Assembly: GCF_002794255.1 (NCBI RefSeq)
Contig: NZ_PGGW01000039.1
Location: 124,001-188,000, forward strand
DNA from: Streptomyces carminius
GTDB lineage: Bacteria; Actinomycetota; Actinomycetes; Streptomycetales; Streptomycetaceae
Length of the DNA: 64,000 nt
Direction: 5' to 3'
Position 1 is the first letter of the stretch. The number at the start of each line of letters is the position of its first letter. Below, one piece after another: positions 44,534 to 52,778 of this stretch. Under the pieces are notes generated by a model that did not search any database, was not told the origin of the DNA, and saw only the letters and a list, made by a program, of their open reading frames with translations. Both the position numbers and the translations under genes were made by a program.

Positions 44534-45751
44534 GTGGGTGAGCAGCACCCCTTGCGGGCCAAGCGGCGGCCGAAGTTTGAGGAGGGTGTCGTCTCCCTGC
44601 GAGTTGTGGACCTCTTCGCTGGCTGTGGTGGCCTCACTCTCGGTATTGCCCAGGCGGCACACAAGTGCGACGTCTCGCTCGATGTTCGTCTCGCAGTCGA
44701 CTTTGAGGCAGCTCCCACCAAGGTCTTCAAGGCTAACTTTCCTAAGGCTAACGTTCATAAGGGGGCCGTCGAGTCCTACTTCGACGGTGATCTCGGCGCC
44801 TCGTTGACCGCTCAAGAGGCCGAGACTCTCTCCATGGTGGGTGAGGTGGGGCTCTTGGTCGGAGGGCCCCCATGTCAGGGGCACAGCAATCTCAACAACC
44901 ACACTCGCCGTAACGACCCCAAGAACCGACTGTACCTGCGTATGGCTCGTGCCGTGGAGGTTCTGCGCCCCCGTGCAGTCGTCATCGAGAACGTGTTGTC
45001 CGTCGTAAATGACAAGCAGCAGGTGGTCTCCCGCGCTGTCGTTCACCTGAAGAAGCTTGGGTACGATGTCGCCACCAGTCGTATCGACCTACTCAAGCTC
45101 GGGGTCGCCCAAACACGTAAGCGCCATATACTGCTGGCCGTTCGCGAAGACGCGCTCCCTTTTGGTTTTTCGGCTGCTGATCTGCTGCAGATCGAAGACC
45201 ACAACGTCATACCCCGTGACCTGCGTTGGGCAATTGGTGACCTGCTTGAGGTGCGGCCGAAGTCCTTCTTTGATGAAGCTGCTGTACCCAGTGCGGATAA
45301 CCAGCGGCGCATGAAGTATCTCTTTGAGAATGACGAATATAATCTTCCGAACGAAGAGCGCCCCGAATGTCATCAGGGAAAGCATAATTACACCTCAATG
45401 TACGGCCGTTTGTGGTGGGACCGTCCAGCTCAGACTATTACCAGTGGTTTCGCGACGATGGGTCGTGGGCGGTTTGTCCATCCTGGCGTTCCCCGGTGCC
45501 TGACCGCCCATGAAGCCGCGCGCATCCAGGGTTTTCCGGATTATTTCAAGTTCGTTGACGAGAGGGCCAAGCCTCGCTATGAGCTGACTCGCACTGAGGT
45601 TCAGGTCATCATCGGAAACGCCGTGCCTCCGCCTCTGACCGAGGCGCTGACCTCCAATCTTTTCGACGCTGAGGTTCTACAGGCAAAGGGCGACGCCCCC
45701 CCATCGCTTGAGGACGACTTCGCTGCGTCTACTGTCGACCTCGCCTGCTAA
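44534..45751 (+). CDS. DNA cytosine-5 methyltransferase (Dcm/HhaI class)
   Basis: The predicted 405-residue enzyme transfers a methyl group from SAM to C5 of cytosine in a specific DNA sequence. All main motifs are present in order: I VVDLFAGCGGLTLG (24-37), IV GGPPCQGHS with catalytic Cys114, VI VVIENVL (Glu152), VIII AQTRKRHILL, the target-recognition region, IX RPAQTITSGF and X VIIGNAVPPPL. The GTG at 44534 is preceded by GGGGGG; an in-frame TTG at 44468 would add 22 residues. It is divergent from the FGH-like operon, separated by the decayed transposase, with an IS630 element 15 bp after its stop. It may protect self-DNA or define the mark read by the FGH-like complex. The recognition sequence cannot be read. 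Confidence 0.93.
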   Translation: MGEQHPLRAKRRPKFEEGVVSLRVVDLFAGCGGLTLGIAQAAHKCDVSLDVRLAVDFEAAPTKVFKANFPKANVHKGAVESYFDGDLGASLTAQEAETLSMVGEVGLLVGGPPCQGHSNLNNHTRRNDPKNRLYLRMARAVEVLRPRAVVIENVLSVVNDKQQVVSRAVVHLKKLGYDVATSRIDLLKLGVAQTRKRHILLAVREDALPFGFSAADLLQIEDHNVIPRDLRWAIGDLLEVRPKSFFDEAAVPSADNQRRMKYLFENDEYNLPNEERPECHQGKHNYTSMYGRLWWDRPAQTITSGFATMGRGRFVHPGVPRCLTAHEAARIQGFPDYFKFVDERAKPRYELTRTEVQVIIGNAVPPPLTEALTSNLFDAEVLQAKGDAPPSLEDDFAASTVDLAC

Positions 45752-45766
45752 GCCTGCAAAGGGCTA

Positions 45767-46930
45767 CTGAACTTGATTGGGTGATGTCGGACCATCGGCC
45801 TGACGGCTGGGGGTCGGGTCCGATAGATCTGGGTGGGTGAGATACGCGCAGGGCGGCGGGCTGACCGACGCCGGGAGGGCCGCGCGGGAGCGTGTCCGGC
45901 TTCAGGCCGTGGAACGCTTCGAGCGTGGGGAGAAGAGCAAGGAGATCGCCACCGCACTGCGGGTGTCGGAGCGGTCGGTGGAGCGCTGGCGCAAGTCCTG
46001 GCGCGAGCGAGGCGAGGGCGGGGTCCGCTCGAAGGGGTCGCCGGGCCGGCCGAGGCTGGGGCCGGCCCAGATGGAGCGCCTGGAGCGGGAGCTGGAGCGT
46101 GGTCCGCTCGCGCACGGGTGGCCGGATCAGCGGTGGACTCTGGCCAGGATCAAGGCGCTGATCGGCCGGCTGTTCCACGTCTCGTACACCATCGAGGGCA
46201 CGTGGCTGCTGCTGAAGCGGCACGGCTGGTCGTGGCAGCAGCCCGCCCGGCGGGCGATCGAGCGGGACGATGACGCGGTCGAGCTGTGGAAGAAGGAGGT
46301 CTGGCCACAGGTAAAAGACAGGCGGCGGCCCGGGGTGCGTGGATCGCCTTCGAGGACGAGGCCGGGCAGTCGATGACACCGCCCCGGGCCCGGACCTGGG
46401 GCAGGATCGGCCGCACGCCGGTGGTCAGGGTCCGCAGCCGGGGAAGTGGCCGCCTGTCCATGATGGGCATGTGCTGCTTCAAACCCGGCACCAGGTCGCG
46501 GCTGATCTACGGGCTGCGGGAGTACCGAGGCCGCAAGGACGAGCCGAAGGGCTTCGGCTGGAAGGACTTCTGCCGCCTCCTGGTGCGGGCCCGCATCCAG
46601 CTCGGCGGCCCGATCGTGCTGGTCTGGGACAACGTCCGCCTGCACCTCACCCGCGGCATGCGGGAGTTCATCGAGAAGAACGCCGACTGGCTGACCGTCT
46701 TCCAGCTGCCCACCTACGCACCCGATCTCAACCCGCAGGAGGGCATCTGGTCGCTGGTCAAACGAGAGATCGGCAACCTCGCGGCCGCCGATCTCTCCCA
46801 GGTCACCCGAGCCGTCAAGCGCAAGCTCAAGCTCAAGCAGATCCAGTACCGGCCCGACGTGGTTGACGGCTGCCTCGCCGGCACCGGCTTGACACTCAAC
46901 GACTGACCGACATCACGAATTCAAGTTCAG
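45767..46930. mobile_element. IS630-family insertion sequence, 1164 bp
   Basis: Terminal inverted repeats start CTGAACTTGA on both ends (27-bp regions 45764-45790 and 46907-46933 match at 24 positions), and a TA duplication (45765-45766 and 46931-46932) flanks the element, as expected for IS630. It carries one transposase in two overlapping frames. The insertion lies immediately 3' of the methyltransferase gene. Confidence 0.9.
45837..46906 (+). CDS. IS630-family transposase, two frames joined by a -1 frameshift
   Basis: The first frame (45837-46376) encodes a winged helix-turn-helix region: FERGEKSKEIATALRVSERS, RPRLGPAQMERLERELERGP and WLLLKRHGWSWQQPARRAI. The second frame (stop at 46906) encodes the DDE domain: AWIAFEDEAGQ, IVLVWDNVRLHL and YAPDLNPQEGIWSLVK, with both Asp and the final Glu intact. 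Aligning the frames places the shift at GTAAAAGA near 46311-46318, a -1 slip on AAAA. Such programmed frameshifts are normal in IS630 elements, although a simple mutation cannot be excluded. Confidence 0.85.
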
Positions 46931-46933
46931 TAG

Positions 46934-47137
46934 TTCCATCCGAGAGTATTTGAGTTAGGTGAATACCTTGCTGGTGGCCCGCTCCATAGGGGTGAGCATC
47001 ATCAGGGGGCAGCCGCGGCACACCTCCTCTCCGACTTCAGACAGCTGATCGCTGTGAGTGCGCGACTGGGTGCTGGTAAAGCCGGAGGCCGGGCCGCATG
47101 GTGAGCAGAGCGAGCCGCCTTGAGCCCGTGAAGATTG
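46934..47137. other. Short gene-free stretch after the IS630 element
   Basis: No gene is recognised in about 200 bp between the insertion sequence and the HAD hydrolase gene. It may be the right margin of the island. Confidence 0.4.
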
Positions 47138-47860
47138 TTACTCAACCAGCCGGTTGATCGATGTTGAGGGTCGACTGTGCTCCGGGGTGGTGCTGTGGAG
47201 TACCAACTTGAGGAGTAGGTCGGTGTTCTGGAGGTCGGGTAGGACGACATCGGCGCCGGCGGCTTGCAGGTCGGCCTCGTTGCTGTGGCCGGATGCGACG
47301 GCGATGATTCTTACGCCGCTGTCGTGGCTGGCCTCGACATCGGCGGGGGTGTCGCCGATGAGGACGGCGTCGGCCGGGGTGAGTGTGGCGCGTTCCAGGG
47401 CGATGCGGACCAGTTCGCTGCGTACGTCGTCGTCCTCACCGTAGGCGCCGGCCTCCCAGCCGATGTGCTGGTCGAGGCCGAACGTCTGGAGCTTGATTTC
47501 GGCGACGCCTCGAACGTTGCCGGTGAGCACGCTCTGCCGTACGTCCGGCTGAGCTGCCAGGGCGTCGAGTGCCGCCGCTGCCCCCGGCAGAGCGCAGCCA
47601 CGCTCGCGGAGGTCTGCGATCCGGCGCTGGTGGGCGGCGACGAGTTCCCGGGCGAAGCGCTCGAAGTCGGCCCGGTCGGTGGTCAGGCCGTGGAGCTTGG
47701 CGGTCTCGCGGAAGATGACCGCTTCGGTGATGCCGTCGACCTTCGCCTGTTGCCGCATCTGGAGGCCGGTGGTCCGGTGGAAGGCTTCGGCCGACAGCTC
47801 ACGGCCGACCCCTCGCGTGTCGATGAGCGTGTGGTCGATGTCCCACAGCACCAGCACCAT
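47138..47860 (-). CDS. HAD-family hydrolase (phosphoglycolate phosphatase-like)
   Basis: The predicted 240-residue cytoplasmic phosphatase has motif I LWDIDHTLIDT (nucleophile in DxD, about residue 6), a helical cap domain, motif II SVLTGNVRG, and motif IV VLIGDTPADVEAS. The profile is that of phosphoglycolate phosphatase or beta-phosphoglucomutase relatives. The ATG at 47860 is preceded by GGGAGA and starts directly at the core fold; the longer frame to 47899 is less likely. It is divergent from the XRE-TPR regulator and shares a 121-bp promoter region with it. Substrate unknown. Confidence 0.87.
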   Translation of the reverse strand: MVLVLWDIDHTLIDTRGVGRELSAEAFHRTTGLQMRQQAKVDGITEAVIFRETAKLHGLTTDRADFERFARELVAAHQRRIADLRERGCALPGAAAALDALAAQPDVRQSVLTGNVRGVAEIKLQTFGLDQHIGWEAGAYGEDDDVRSELVRIALERATLTPADAVLIGDTPADVEASHDSGVRIIAVASGHSNEADLQAAGADVVLPDLQNTDLLLKLVLHSTTPEHSRPSTSINRLVE

Positions 47861-47981
47861 CGTCGTCTCCCGCCTATCGGATCCCGTAACTACTTTCACA
47901 CGTATGTGTACTCAGGGTGCCATCTTGTGCCTGTCGCCCTACGCTGAACCCTCAACCTGCCCCAGGAAGAAGGGGAATAGT

Positions 47982-49193
47982 GTGAATTCTCCATGTTTGC
48001 CCATCGGTGAGCGGATCAGGTACCACCGCACCAGGCGTGGGCGAACGCAGGTCGCAGTCGCCGGTCTGGCCGGTATCACCGAGGCGTACCTGTCCCAGAT
48101 CGAGCGTGGCCTGAAGGTTCCCTCGGCCGATGTCCTGACTCGCATCGCCGCAGAGTTGAACGTGCCGGTCGCTTCCCTGCTCGGCGAAGACCCCGCCCCG
48201 AGCACAACTGAGGCTTCCACCACCACGGCGTCCAGTGTCGTCAGGGCGCTCATGGGCCGTGGTGTCCCGCGCGGGACCGAGCCCGCTACGCCGACCGCCC
48301 TGCGTGAACGGGTGGAGGCGGTATGGCGGATCTGGCAGGAGTCTCCCGCGCGGTTCACCGAAGCGGAGAAGCTTTTGCCTTCGCTGATCAGCGATACCGA
48401 GCACGCCATCTGTGCCCACCGGACTGGTACCGATACCGGTGGACGACGTGAGGTGTTCCGTACCGCTGCGGATTTGTACGGGCTGCTGCGGTCGTACTGC
48501 CGACGAACCGGACGCCTGGACCTGTCTCTGGTGGCCGCCGACCGCGCACGCCGGGCTGCCGAGGATGCCGACGACCCGGTGAGGATCGCAACTGCCCAGT
48601 GGAACCTCGGACATGTGCTGCTGTCCCAGGGGGAGGAGCAGGCGCAGGAGGCCGGGGCAGTGGCCTTGCTCGCGGTGGAGGGGCTTCAATGCGTTCCGCA
48701 ATCCCCCGAAGCCACCGCAGTACGAGGCGCGCTGGAGTTGGTGGCCGTCCTGTCCTCCGCGAGAACTTGCCGGTGGTCGGAAGCTCGGAAACGGCTGGAG
48801 CAGCGCGCCAGACCGCTCGCAGAACAGGTGGGGGACGGCAACGTGCAGTGGACGGTCTTCGGGCCGACCAACGTGGAACTCCACGCGATGAGTCTGGGCA
48901 TGCTTGCAGGCGAGGCATCAGAGGCCCTGCGTGTTGCCGATCAGATCGACACCTCCCATCTGCCGTCACGTGAGCGCCAGTTCACCTTTGGTCTGGAAGT
49001 GGCCCGCTGCTACGACCTGCGCCGTGAGGACGCCGCAGTGCTGGTCCATCTGCTGTCTCTTGAGGAACTGGCGCCAGAGGACCTGGTACGCAGCCCGCTG
49101 GCCCGGGAGATGGTCACCAACCTGGTGCGCCGGGTACGGCCGACGTACCGCCGCCAGGCCGCCGCACTGGCACAGCGAATGAGCCTGCTGTGA
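47982..49193 (+). CDS. XRE-family regulator with TPR-like C-terminal region
   Basis: The predicted 403-residue cytoplasmic regulator has an N-terminal helix-turn-helix (about residues 8-65, GERIRYHRTRRGRTQVAVAG and YLSQIERGLKVPSADVLTRI) and a C-terminal helical repeat region (ATAQWNLGHVLLSQGEEQAQ and AADRARRAAEDADDP) of the TPR type. Similar Streptomyces proteins often accompany small conserved genes and resemble signal-responsive regulators. The GTG at 47982 follows AAGGGG by about seven bases. It starts a run of four same-strand genes through 50824. Confidence 0.88.
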   Translation: MNSPCLPIGERIRYHRTRRGRTQVAVAGLAGITEAYLSQIERGLKVPSADVLTRIAAELNVPVASLLGEDPAPSTTEASTTTASSVVRALMGRGVPRGTEPATPTALRERVEAVWRIWQESPARFTEAEKLLPSLISDTEHAICAHRTGTDTGGRREVFRTAADLYGLLRSYCRRTGRLDLSLVAADRARRAAEDADDPVRIATAQWNLGHVLLSQGEEQAQEAGAVALLAVEGLQCVPQSPEATAVRGALELVAVLSSARTCRWSEARKRLEQRARPLAEQVGDGNVQWTVFGPTNVELHAMSLGMLAGEASEALRVADQIDTSHLPSRERQFTFGLEVARCYDLRREDAAVLVHLLSLEELAPEDLVRSPLAREMVTNLVRRVRPTYRRQAAALAQRMSLL

Positions 49194-49299
49194 CCCGAGC
49201 CTGTGGTTACCCGAACTCTCAGTTCGGGTAGGCCCGCCGATTCGCCCATACGGTCGCCGCACACCAGACGAGAACAACGGATGGGAAGCGGTTTTGACC

Positions 49300-49683
49300 A
49301 TGGAAGCTGGCGGCATTGAGACAGCGGGCGGTCTGAAGTTGGCTCCTGCCGGGGTCGAATGGGATGCCGTCAAGGTGTCCCGATGGATCGGCCTCGAAGC
49401 TCTGGAGCGGCTGAAAGGACCGCACGGTGCTGTCGTCGTCGATCCTCACGAACGCGCCCTGTACTTCCTGGTTCCGCCTCGGAGCACCCAGGGCTGGGAG
49501 GTGCAGCACACCACTCCCCTCAGCACCGCCTCGTATGTGGTCGTCCCGCCTGCTGGCAAGGAAGCTGAGCCGGGAATCTACTGGCTGACCTCGCCTACTC
49601 ACGGGCCTCTGCACACCGATGTGGACGCCCTGCGCGCAGCGATCGAGGAGACGCTGGGGCCGCGAGGGAAGGCCGCACGGTGA
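49300..49683 (+). CDS. Small conserved protein of unknown function, first of three overlapping genes
   Basis: This predicted 127-residue soluble protein has DWDAVKVSRW-like and VVVDPHERALYFLVPP segments and a PGIYWLTSPTHGPL stretch. The pattern resembles small actinomycete proteins related to the N-terminal part of prim-pol-like (bifunctional primase/polymerase) proteins, but catalytic residues were not seen, so this is only a hint. The ATG at 49300 and a TTG at 49294 are possible starts after GGGAAG. Its stop overlaps the GTG of the next gene. Confidence 0.65.
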   Translation: MEAGGIETAGGLKLAPAGVEWDAVKVSRWIGLEALERLKGPHGAVVVDPHERALYFLVPPRSTQGWEVQHTTPLSTASYVVVPPAGKEAEPGIYWLTSPTHGPLHTDVDALRAAIEETLGPRGKAAR

Positions 49684-50180
49684 ACGGTCTGGTCTGGCGT
49701 ACGGCAGGGGAGCGGGTACGGCGGGCGGCCGTCGCCGAGGTGGCCGGTGGATATCCACCCGTGGGGAGAGGCGCCCGGTGGCTCGCCGGGAGTGGGCGGG
49801 CCTGGGAGGTGCTGGGGGCGTGGGCGCGCGGTGGGCCGGCGGAGGTGCCGGCCGGGGGCGGGTTCGACGTGGTGCGGGTGCCCGTCGGGCTGGGGCCCGA
49901 GACGGTGCGGTGGCTGCGGGTGGCCGGGGTGCCGCTCGGGCCGGTGCTCGTGGGGCCGGACGGCGCGGACTTCGTCGTGGCGGAGGGGACGGCCGAGGGG
50001 GACGCCGTACTGCCGCCGGGGACGCCGGTGCTGCTGCCGCCCGCGTGCGTCGTGGAGCCGTACCGGCTGGGCGGGCGCGGCTGGCTGGTGGGGCCCGCCG
50101 GGCGGGAGCCGGCGCGGGGCGGGGACGTGGCGTCCGCGTACGCCCTGGCGCTCGCGGAGGCCGGGGAGGTGCTGCGGTGA
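49680..50180 (+). CDS. Small conserved protein of unknown function, second of three overlapping genes
   Basis: The predicted 166-residue protein, rich in Gly, Val and Ala, has segments such as GPVLVGPDGADFVVAEGTAE and TPVLLPPACVVEPYRLGGRG. It is similar in style to the preceding gene, and both may derive from the same fold. Its GTG start overlaps the upstream stop codon (GTGA), and its own stop overlaps the GTG of the next gene, so the three are translationally coupled. Function unknown. Confidence 0.7.
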   Translation: MNGLVWRTAGERVRRAAVAEVAGGYPPVGRGARWLAGSGRAWEVLGAWARGGPAEVPAGGGFDVVRVPVGLGPETVRWLRVAGVPLGPVLVGPDGADFVVAEGTAEGDAVLPPGTPVLLPPACVVEPYRLGGRGWLVGPAGREPARGGDVASAYALALAEAGEVLR

Positions 50181-50824
50181 GCGGGGGAAACGCGGGAGGG
50201 GACGCCCGGGACGCCCGCGGGAACGCGCGGGGGGAGACCGTGCCGTACGTGGTGGCCTGGTCGGGCGAGCGCTGCGTCTCGCCGGACGTGGTCGCCGGCC
50301 CGTACGGCCTGGCCTACGTCGGCGAGGTGCCGCAGGACCGCGACCGGCACGGCGTGCTGTGGTCCCGGACGGAGCAGGCCCCGGGCCGGGGCCGCCCCGA
50401 GTTCGGGCGGATCCACCCGGCCCGGCAGCGGCGCGCGATGCTCCGGCTGCTGTGCCAGATCTGCGCCCGCCCCGCGAGCCGTACCGCCGACGGGGTGCTG
50501 TGGGTGATCGAGGACGACCGCGGGGCGTGGGACGGCTGGCCCGAACGGGCCGTCACCACCCACCCGCCGCTGTGCCTGCCCTGCGCCCGGCAGTCCGTGA
50601 ACCGCTGCCCCCACCTGCTGAAGGAGGGGTGGGTGGCGGTACGGGTGCGGCACTCCGCCGTCGAGGGGGTGTACGGCCGCCTGTGGCACTCGCGCGGCGG
50701 GCGGCTGTACCGGGGCGGGAAGGAGGTCGTCCTCCACGGCCGGCCCGAGGCCCCGTGGGTGGTCGCCGGGCAGCTCACCCGCACCCTGCACGGCTGCACC
50801 CCGGCCGCCCTGCCCCTGCCCTGA
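50177..50824 (+). CDS. Zinc-ribbon-like protein of unknown function, third of three overlapping genes
   Basis: The predicted 215-residue protein contains cysteine pairs in LLCQICARPASRT and LCLPCARQSVNRCPHL (about residues 95-140), a likely structural zinc site. The first 20 residues are Gly/Ala/Arg-rich. It starts by GTG overlap (GTGA) with the preceding gene. The same gene appears beside XRE regulators in other Streptomyces, but no function is known to me. A separate XRE gene follows 85 bp later. Confidence 0.72.
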   Translation: MSGGNAGGDARDARGNARGETVPYVVAWSGERCVSPDVVAGPYGLAYVGEVPQDRDRHGVLWSRTEQAPGRGRPEFGRIHPARQRRAMLRLLCQICARPASRTADGVLWVIEDDRGAWDGWPERAVTTHPPLCLPCARQSVNRCPHLLKEGWVAVRVRHSAVEGVYGRLWHSRGGRLYRGGKEVVLHGRPEAPWVVAGQLTRTLHGCTPAALPLP

Positions 50825-50909
50825 CGGGCGACGACCGCAGACCGCCCCGTCCGCCCGCGCCCCCGTCGCGGGCGTACGGGGCCCACTTCTCGCACGCAAG
50901 GAACCGCAC

Positions 50910-51791
50910 ATGAACGACACACCGCCGGGGACGCCCGAGGCGTCCGAGTCCGTACCGCCGACGCCCGTGCGCGGGCAGGTCGGGGCGCGGGAGGTGCTGC
51001 GCTGCGTCGGGCGGCAGATCAAGATCCTGCGCCGCCGGACCGGTCTGGAACGGGCGGAGCTGGGCCCGGCGATCGGCTACAGCCCGTCCATGGTCGCCGC
51101 CGTCGAGCTGGGGCGGCGCCCGCCCCAGCCGGAGTTCCTGGCCGCCGCCGACAGCGTCCTGGACGCGGGCGGGCTGCTGACCTGCGCGACCGACCTCGTC
51201 GAGCAGGCCCGCGCCGCCGGGCTGGCCGGCGTCCCCGGCGAACCGGAGTGGTTGGCCGCCTGGCACGCGTACGCCCCCGCCACCGTCCCCGAGCTGCTGC
51301 GCACCCCCGACTACCACCGGGCGGTGCTGCGCGCCGCCCGCCCGCTGCTGGACGAGGAGACCGTCGAGCGGCGTACGGCGGCGCTGGCCGAGCGCGCCGA
51401 ACGGGTGCTGGGGCGGCGGCCCGCGCCGCTGGTCACCTGCGTGCTGGACGAAGCCGTCCTGCACCGCCCCTACGGCGGCCCGGCGGTGCTGCGGGCGCAG
51501 CTCGCGCACCTGGCGGAACTGGGGCGGCTGCGACACGTGGAGGTGCAGGTGATGCCGACCGGCGCCGCCGACCACGCCGGGGCCGAGGGCGGCGCCTTCG
51601 TCCTGCTGGAACCCGCCGACGGACGGCTGCCGGTGGCCCGCACCGGGGACGGCGAGCGGGTCACCGTCCGGCGGGCGGAGGTGCGTGCGCTGGAGCAGCG
51701 CTACGCCGCCCTGCGCGCCCAGGCCCTCAGCCCGGACGAGTCGTCGGCGCTCGTCGGGAAGCGGGCGGCGGAGGCGGGCGCGGGGGCGTGA
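50910..51791 (+). CDS. XRE-family regulator with DUF5753 domain
   Basis: The predicted 293-residue cytoplasmic regulator has an N-terminal helix-turn-helix (about residues 30-85, VGRQIKILRRRTGLERAELG and YSPSMVAAVELGRRPP) and a DUF5753 C-terminal region (about 110-280, VPELLRTPDYHRAVLRAARP and HVEVQVMPTGAADHAG). Unlike the pair at 7.3-8.6 kb, no DUF397 gene is adjacent, so its partner may be encoded elsewhere. AAGGAA precedes the ATG. Confidence 0.9.
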   Translation: MNDTPPGTPEASESVPPTPVRGQVGAREVLRCVGRQIKILRRRTGLERAELGPAIGYSPSMVAAVELGRRPPQPEFLAAADSVLDAGGLLTCATDLVEQARAAGLAGVPGEPEWLAAWHAYAPATVPELLRTPDYHRAVLRAARPLLDEETVERRTAALAERAERVLGRRPAPLVTCVLDEAVLHRPYGGPAVLRAQLAHLAELGRLRHVEVQVMPTGAADHAGAEGGAFVLLEPADGRLPVARTGDGERVTVRRAEVRALEQRYAALRAQALSPDESSALVGKRAAEAGAGA

Positions 51792-51798
51792 GGGGAGG

Positions 51799-52233
51799 TC
51801 AGCCGCCGCACCGCGGTACGGACGGCGAGGTGCCGCACCCGTCCGGCGGGGGCATCGTGGCGTAGCCGTGGAACGACTCCGACGTCCCGCACATGAGCAG
51901 CACCGCCGTCGCGACGGCCATGAGGCCCTGCGTCCACGCGGTCACCCGGGCGCCCCGGCGGCGGGCGGCCCGCGCCGTCCACACCAGCAGCGCGCACAGT
52001 GCTCCCGTGATGGCGAGGTAGCCCCAGAGGGGGTGGGGTGGGGGCGGTGCGACCGGGCCGAGGGTCAGGCGGGCGGGGAACCACAGGTCGAGGACCGCGT
52101 CCAGGGCGAGCAGTTCCAGGGCGACCAGGGCGGAGGCGGCGGACGCGTCGGCGATCCGGCGCGTCCGCCCGGCGGCGCGGTCGGTGCGGTCGGCAGAACC
52201 GGTGGGGCGGAGGGGGCCGTCGGGGGGTGTCAT
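51799..52233 (-). CDS. Small membrane protein of unknown function
   Basis: The predicted 144-residue protein has three hydrophobic segments (ASALVALELLALDAVLDLWF, LWGYLAITGALCALLVWTA, TQGLMAVATAVLLMCGTS) and a short Cys-containing C terminus. No family is recognised. The start at 52233 is chosen by its N-terminal position just before the first segment; the ribosome binding site is weak. It is convergent with the XRE gene, the stops being 7 bp apart, and 50 bp after the SRPBCC gene on the same strand. Confidence 0.7.
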   Translation of the reverse strand: MTPPDGPLRPTGSADRTDRAAGRTRRIADASAASALVALELLALDAVLDLWFPARLTLGPVAPPPPHPLWGYLAITGALCALLVWTARAARRRGARVTAWTQGLMAVATAVLLMCGTSESFHGYATMPPPDGCGTSPSVPRCGG

Positions 52234-52283
52234 GTCCACCAGCCTGCACCGGGGGACTGCGGGGGAGGAGCGCGGGCCGGGGC

Positions 52284-52778
52284 TCAGGGCAGGGCGTCGA
52301 AGTACGCCTTCTGCGCCGGGTAGTAGTCGCCGAAGTCGGGGCGGGGGCCGCCGGTGCGGGCGGCGGTGAGCATGTCCAGGTAGTACTCCCAGCCCGGGCC
52401 GATCTCGCCGATCCCGTCCGTGTCGGCCAGGTGCTGGACCAGGCGCAGCTCGGTGGTGCCGTCGCCGGCCTCGGACAGCAGCAGCTCCAGGCGCCAGGGG
52501 CCGGCCTCGTCCTCCGCCGAGACGGCGAGCCGGTGCGGCGGCTCGCAGGCGTCGATCCGCAGCGGGGACCAGGGCGCCTCCTCCTCGAACACCATCTGCA
52601 CCTCGACGGTGCGCCCGGGGCCCGCCTCGCCGCGCCACGGGCCGAACCAGCGGGCGGTGCGCTCCGGTTCGGTGACGCTCGCCCACACGTCGGCGACGGG
52701 GGCGCGGTAGGTGCGGGTGAGGATCAGGTCGTGGCCGGCCGGGGTGGGGACGAGCCGTCCGGTGGGGGCGGGGGTCAT
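52284..52778 (-). CDS. SRPBCC-fold (AHSA1-like) protein
   Basis: The predicted 164-residue cytoplasmic protein belongs to the activator-of-Hsp90-ATPase-like START/SRPBCC family: LTRTYRAPVADVWASVTEPE at about residues 18-37, WFGPWRGE, and GWEYYLDMLTAA toward the C terminus. These small proteins bind hydrophobic ligands; no role can be given here. GGGAGGA lies seven bases before the ATG. Confidence 0.88.
   Translation of the reverse strand: MTPAPTGRLVPTPAGHDLILTRTYRAPVADVWASVTEPERTARWFGPWRGEAGPGRTVEVQMVFEEEAPWSPLRIDACEPPHRLAVSAEDEAGPWRLELLLSEAGDGTTELRLVQHLADTDGIGEIGPGWEYYLDMLTAARTGGPRPDFGDYYPAQKAYFDALP

Noticed and set aside
35366..45751. DISARM, BREX or Pgl assignment of the island
   Set aside because: A C5-methyltransferase occurs in DISARM, but no helicase drmA, DUF1998 drmB or phospholipase-type drmC is present, and no PglZ or BrxL-like gene is seen. 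The translocase has an FtsK/HerA motor, fitting FGH.
35366..45751. Complete Dnd or Ssp phosphorothioation system
   Set aside because: No cysteine desulfurase, DndC/SspD-like PAPS reductase-type or DndD-like SMC ATPase genes are in the window.
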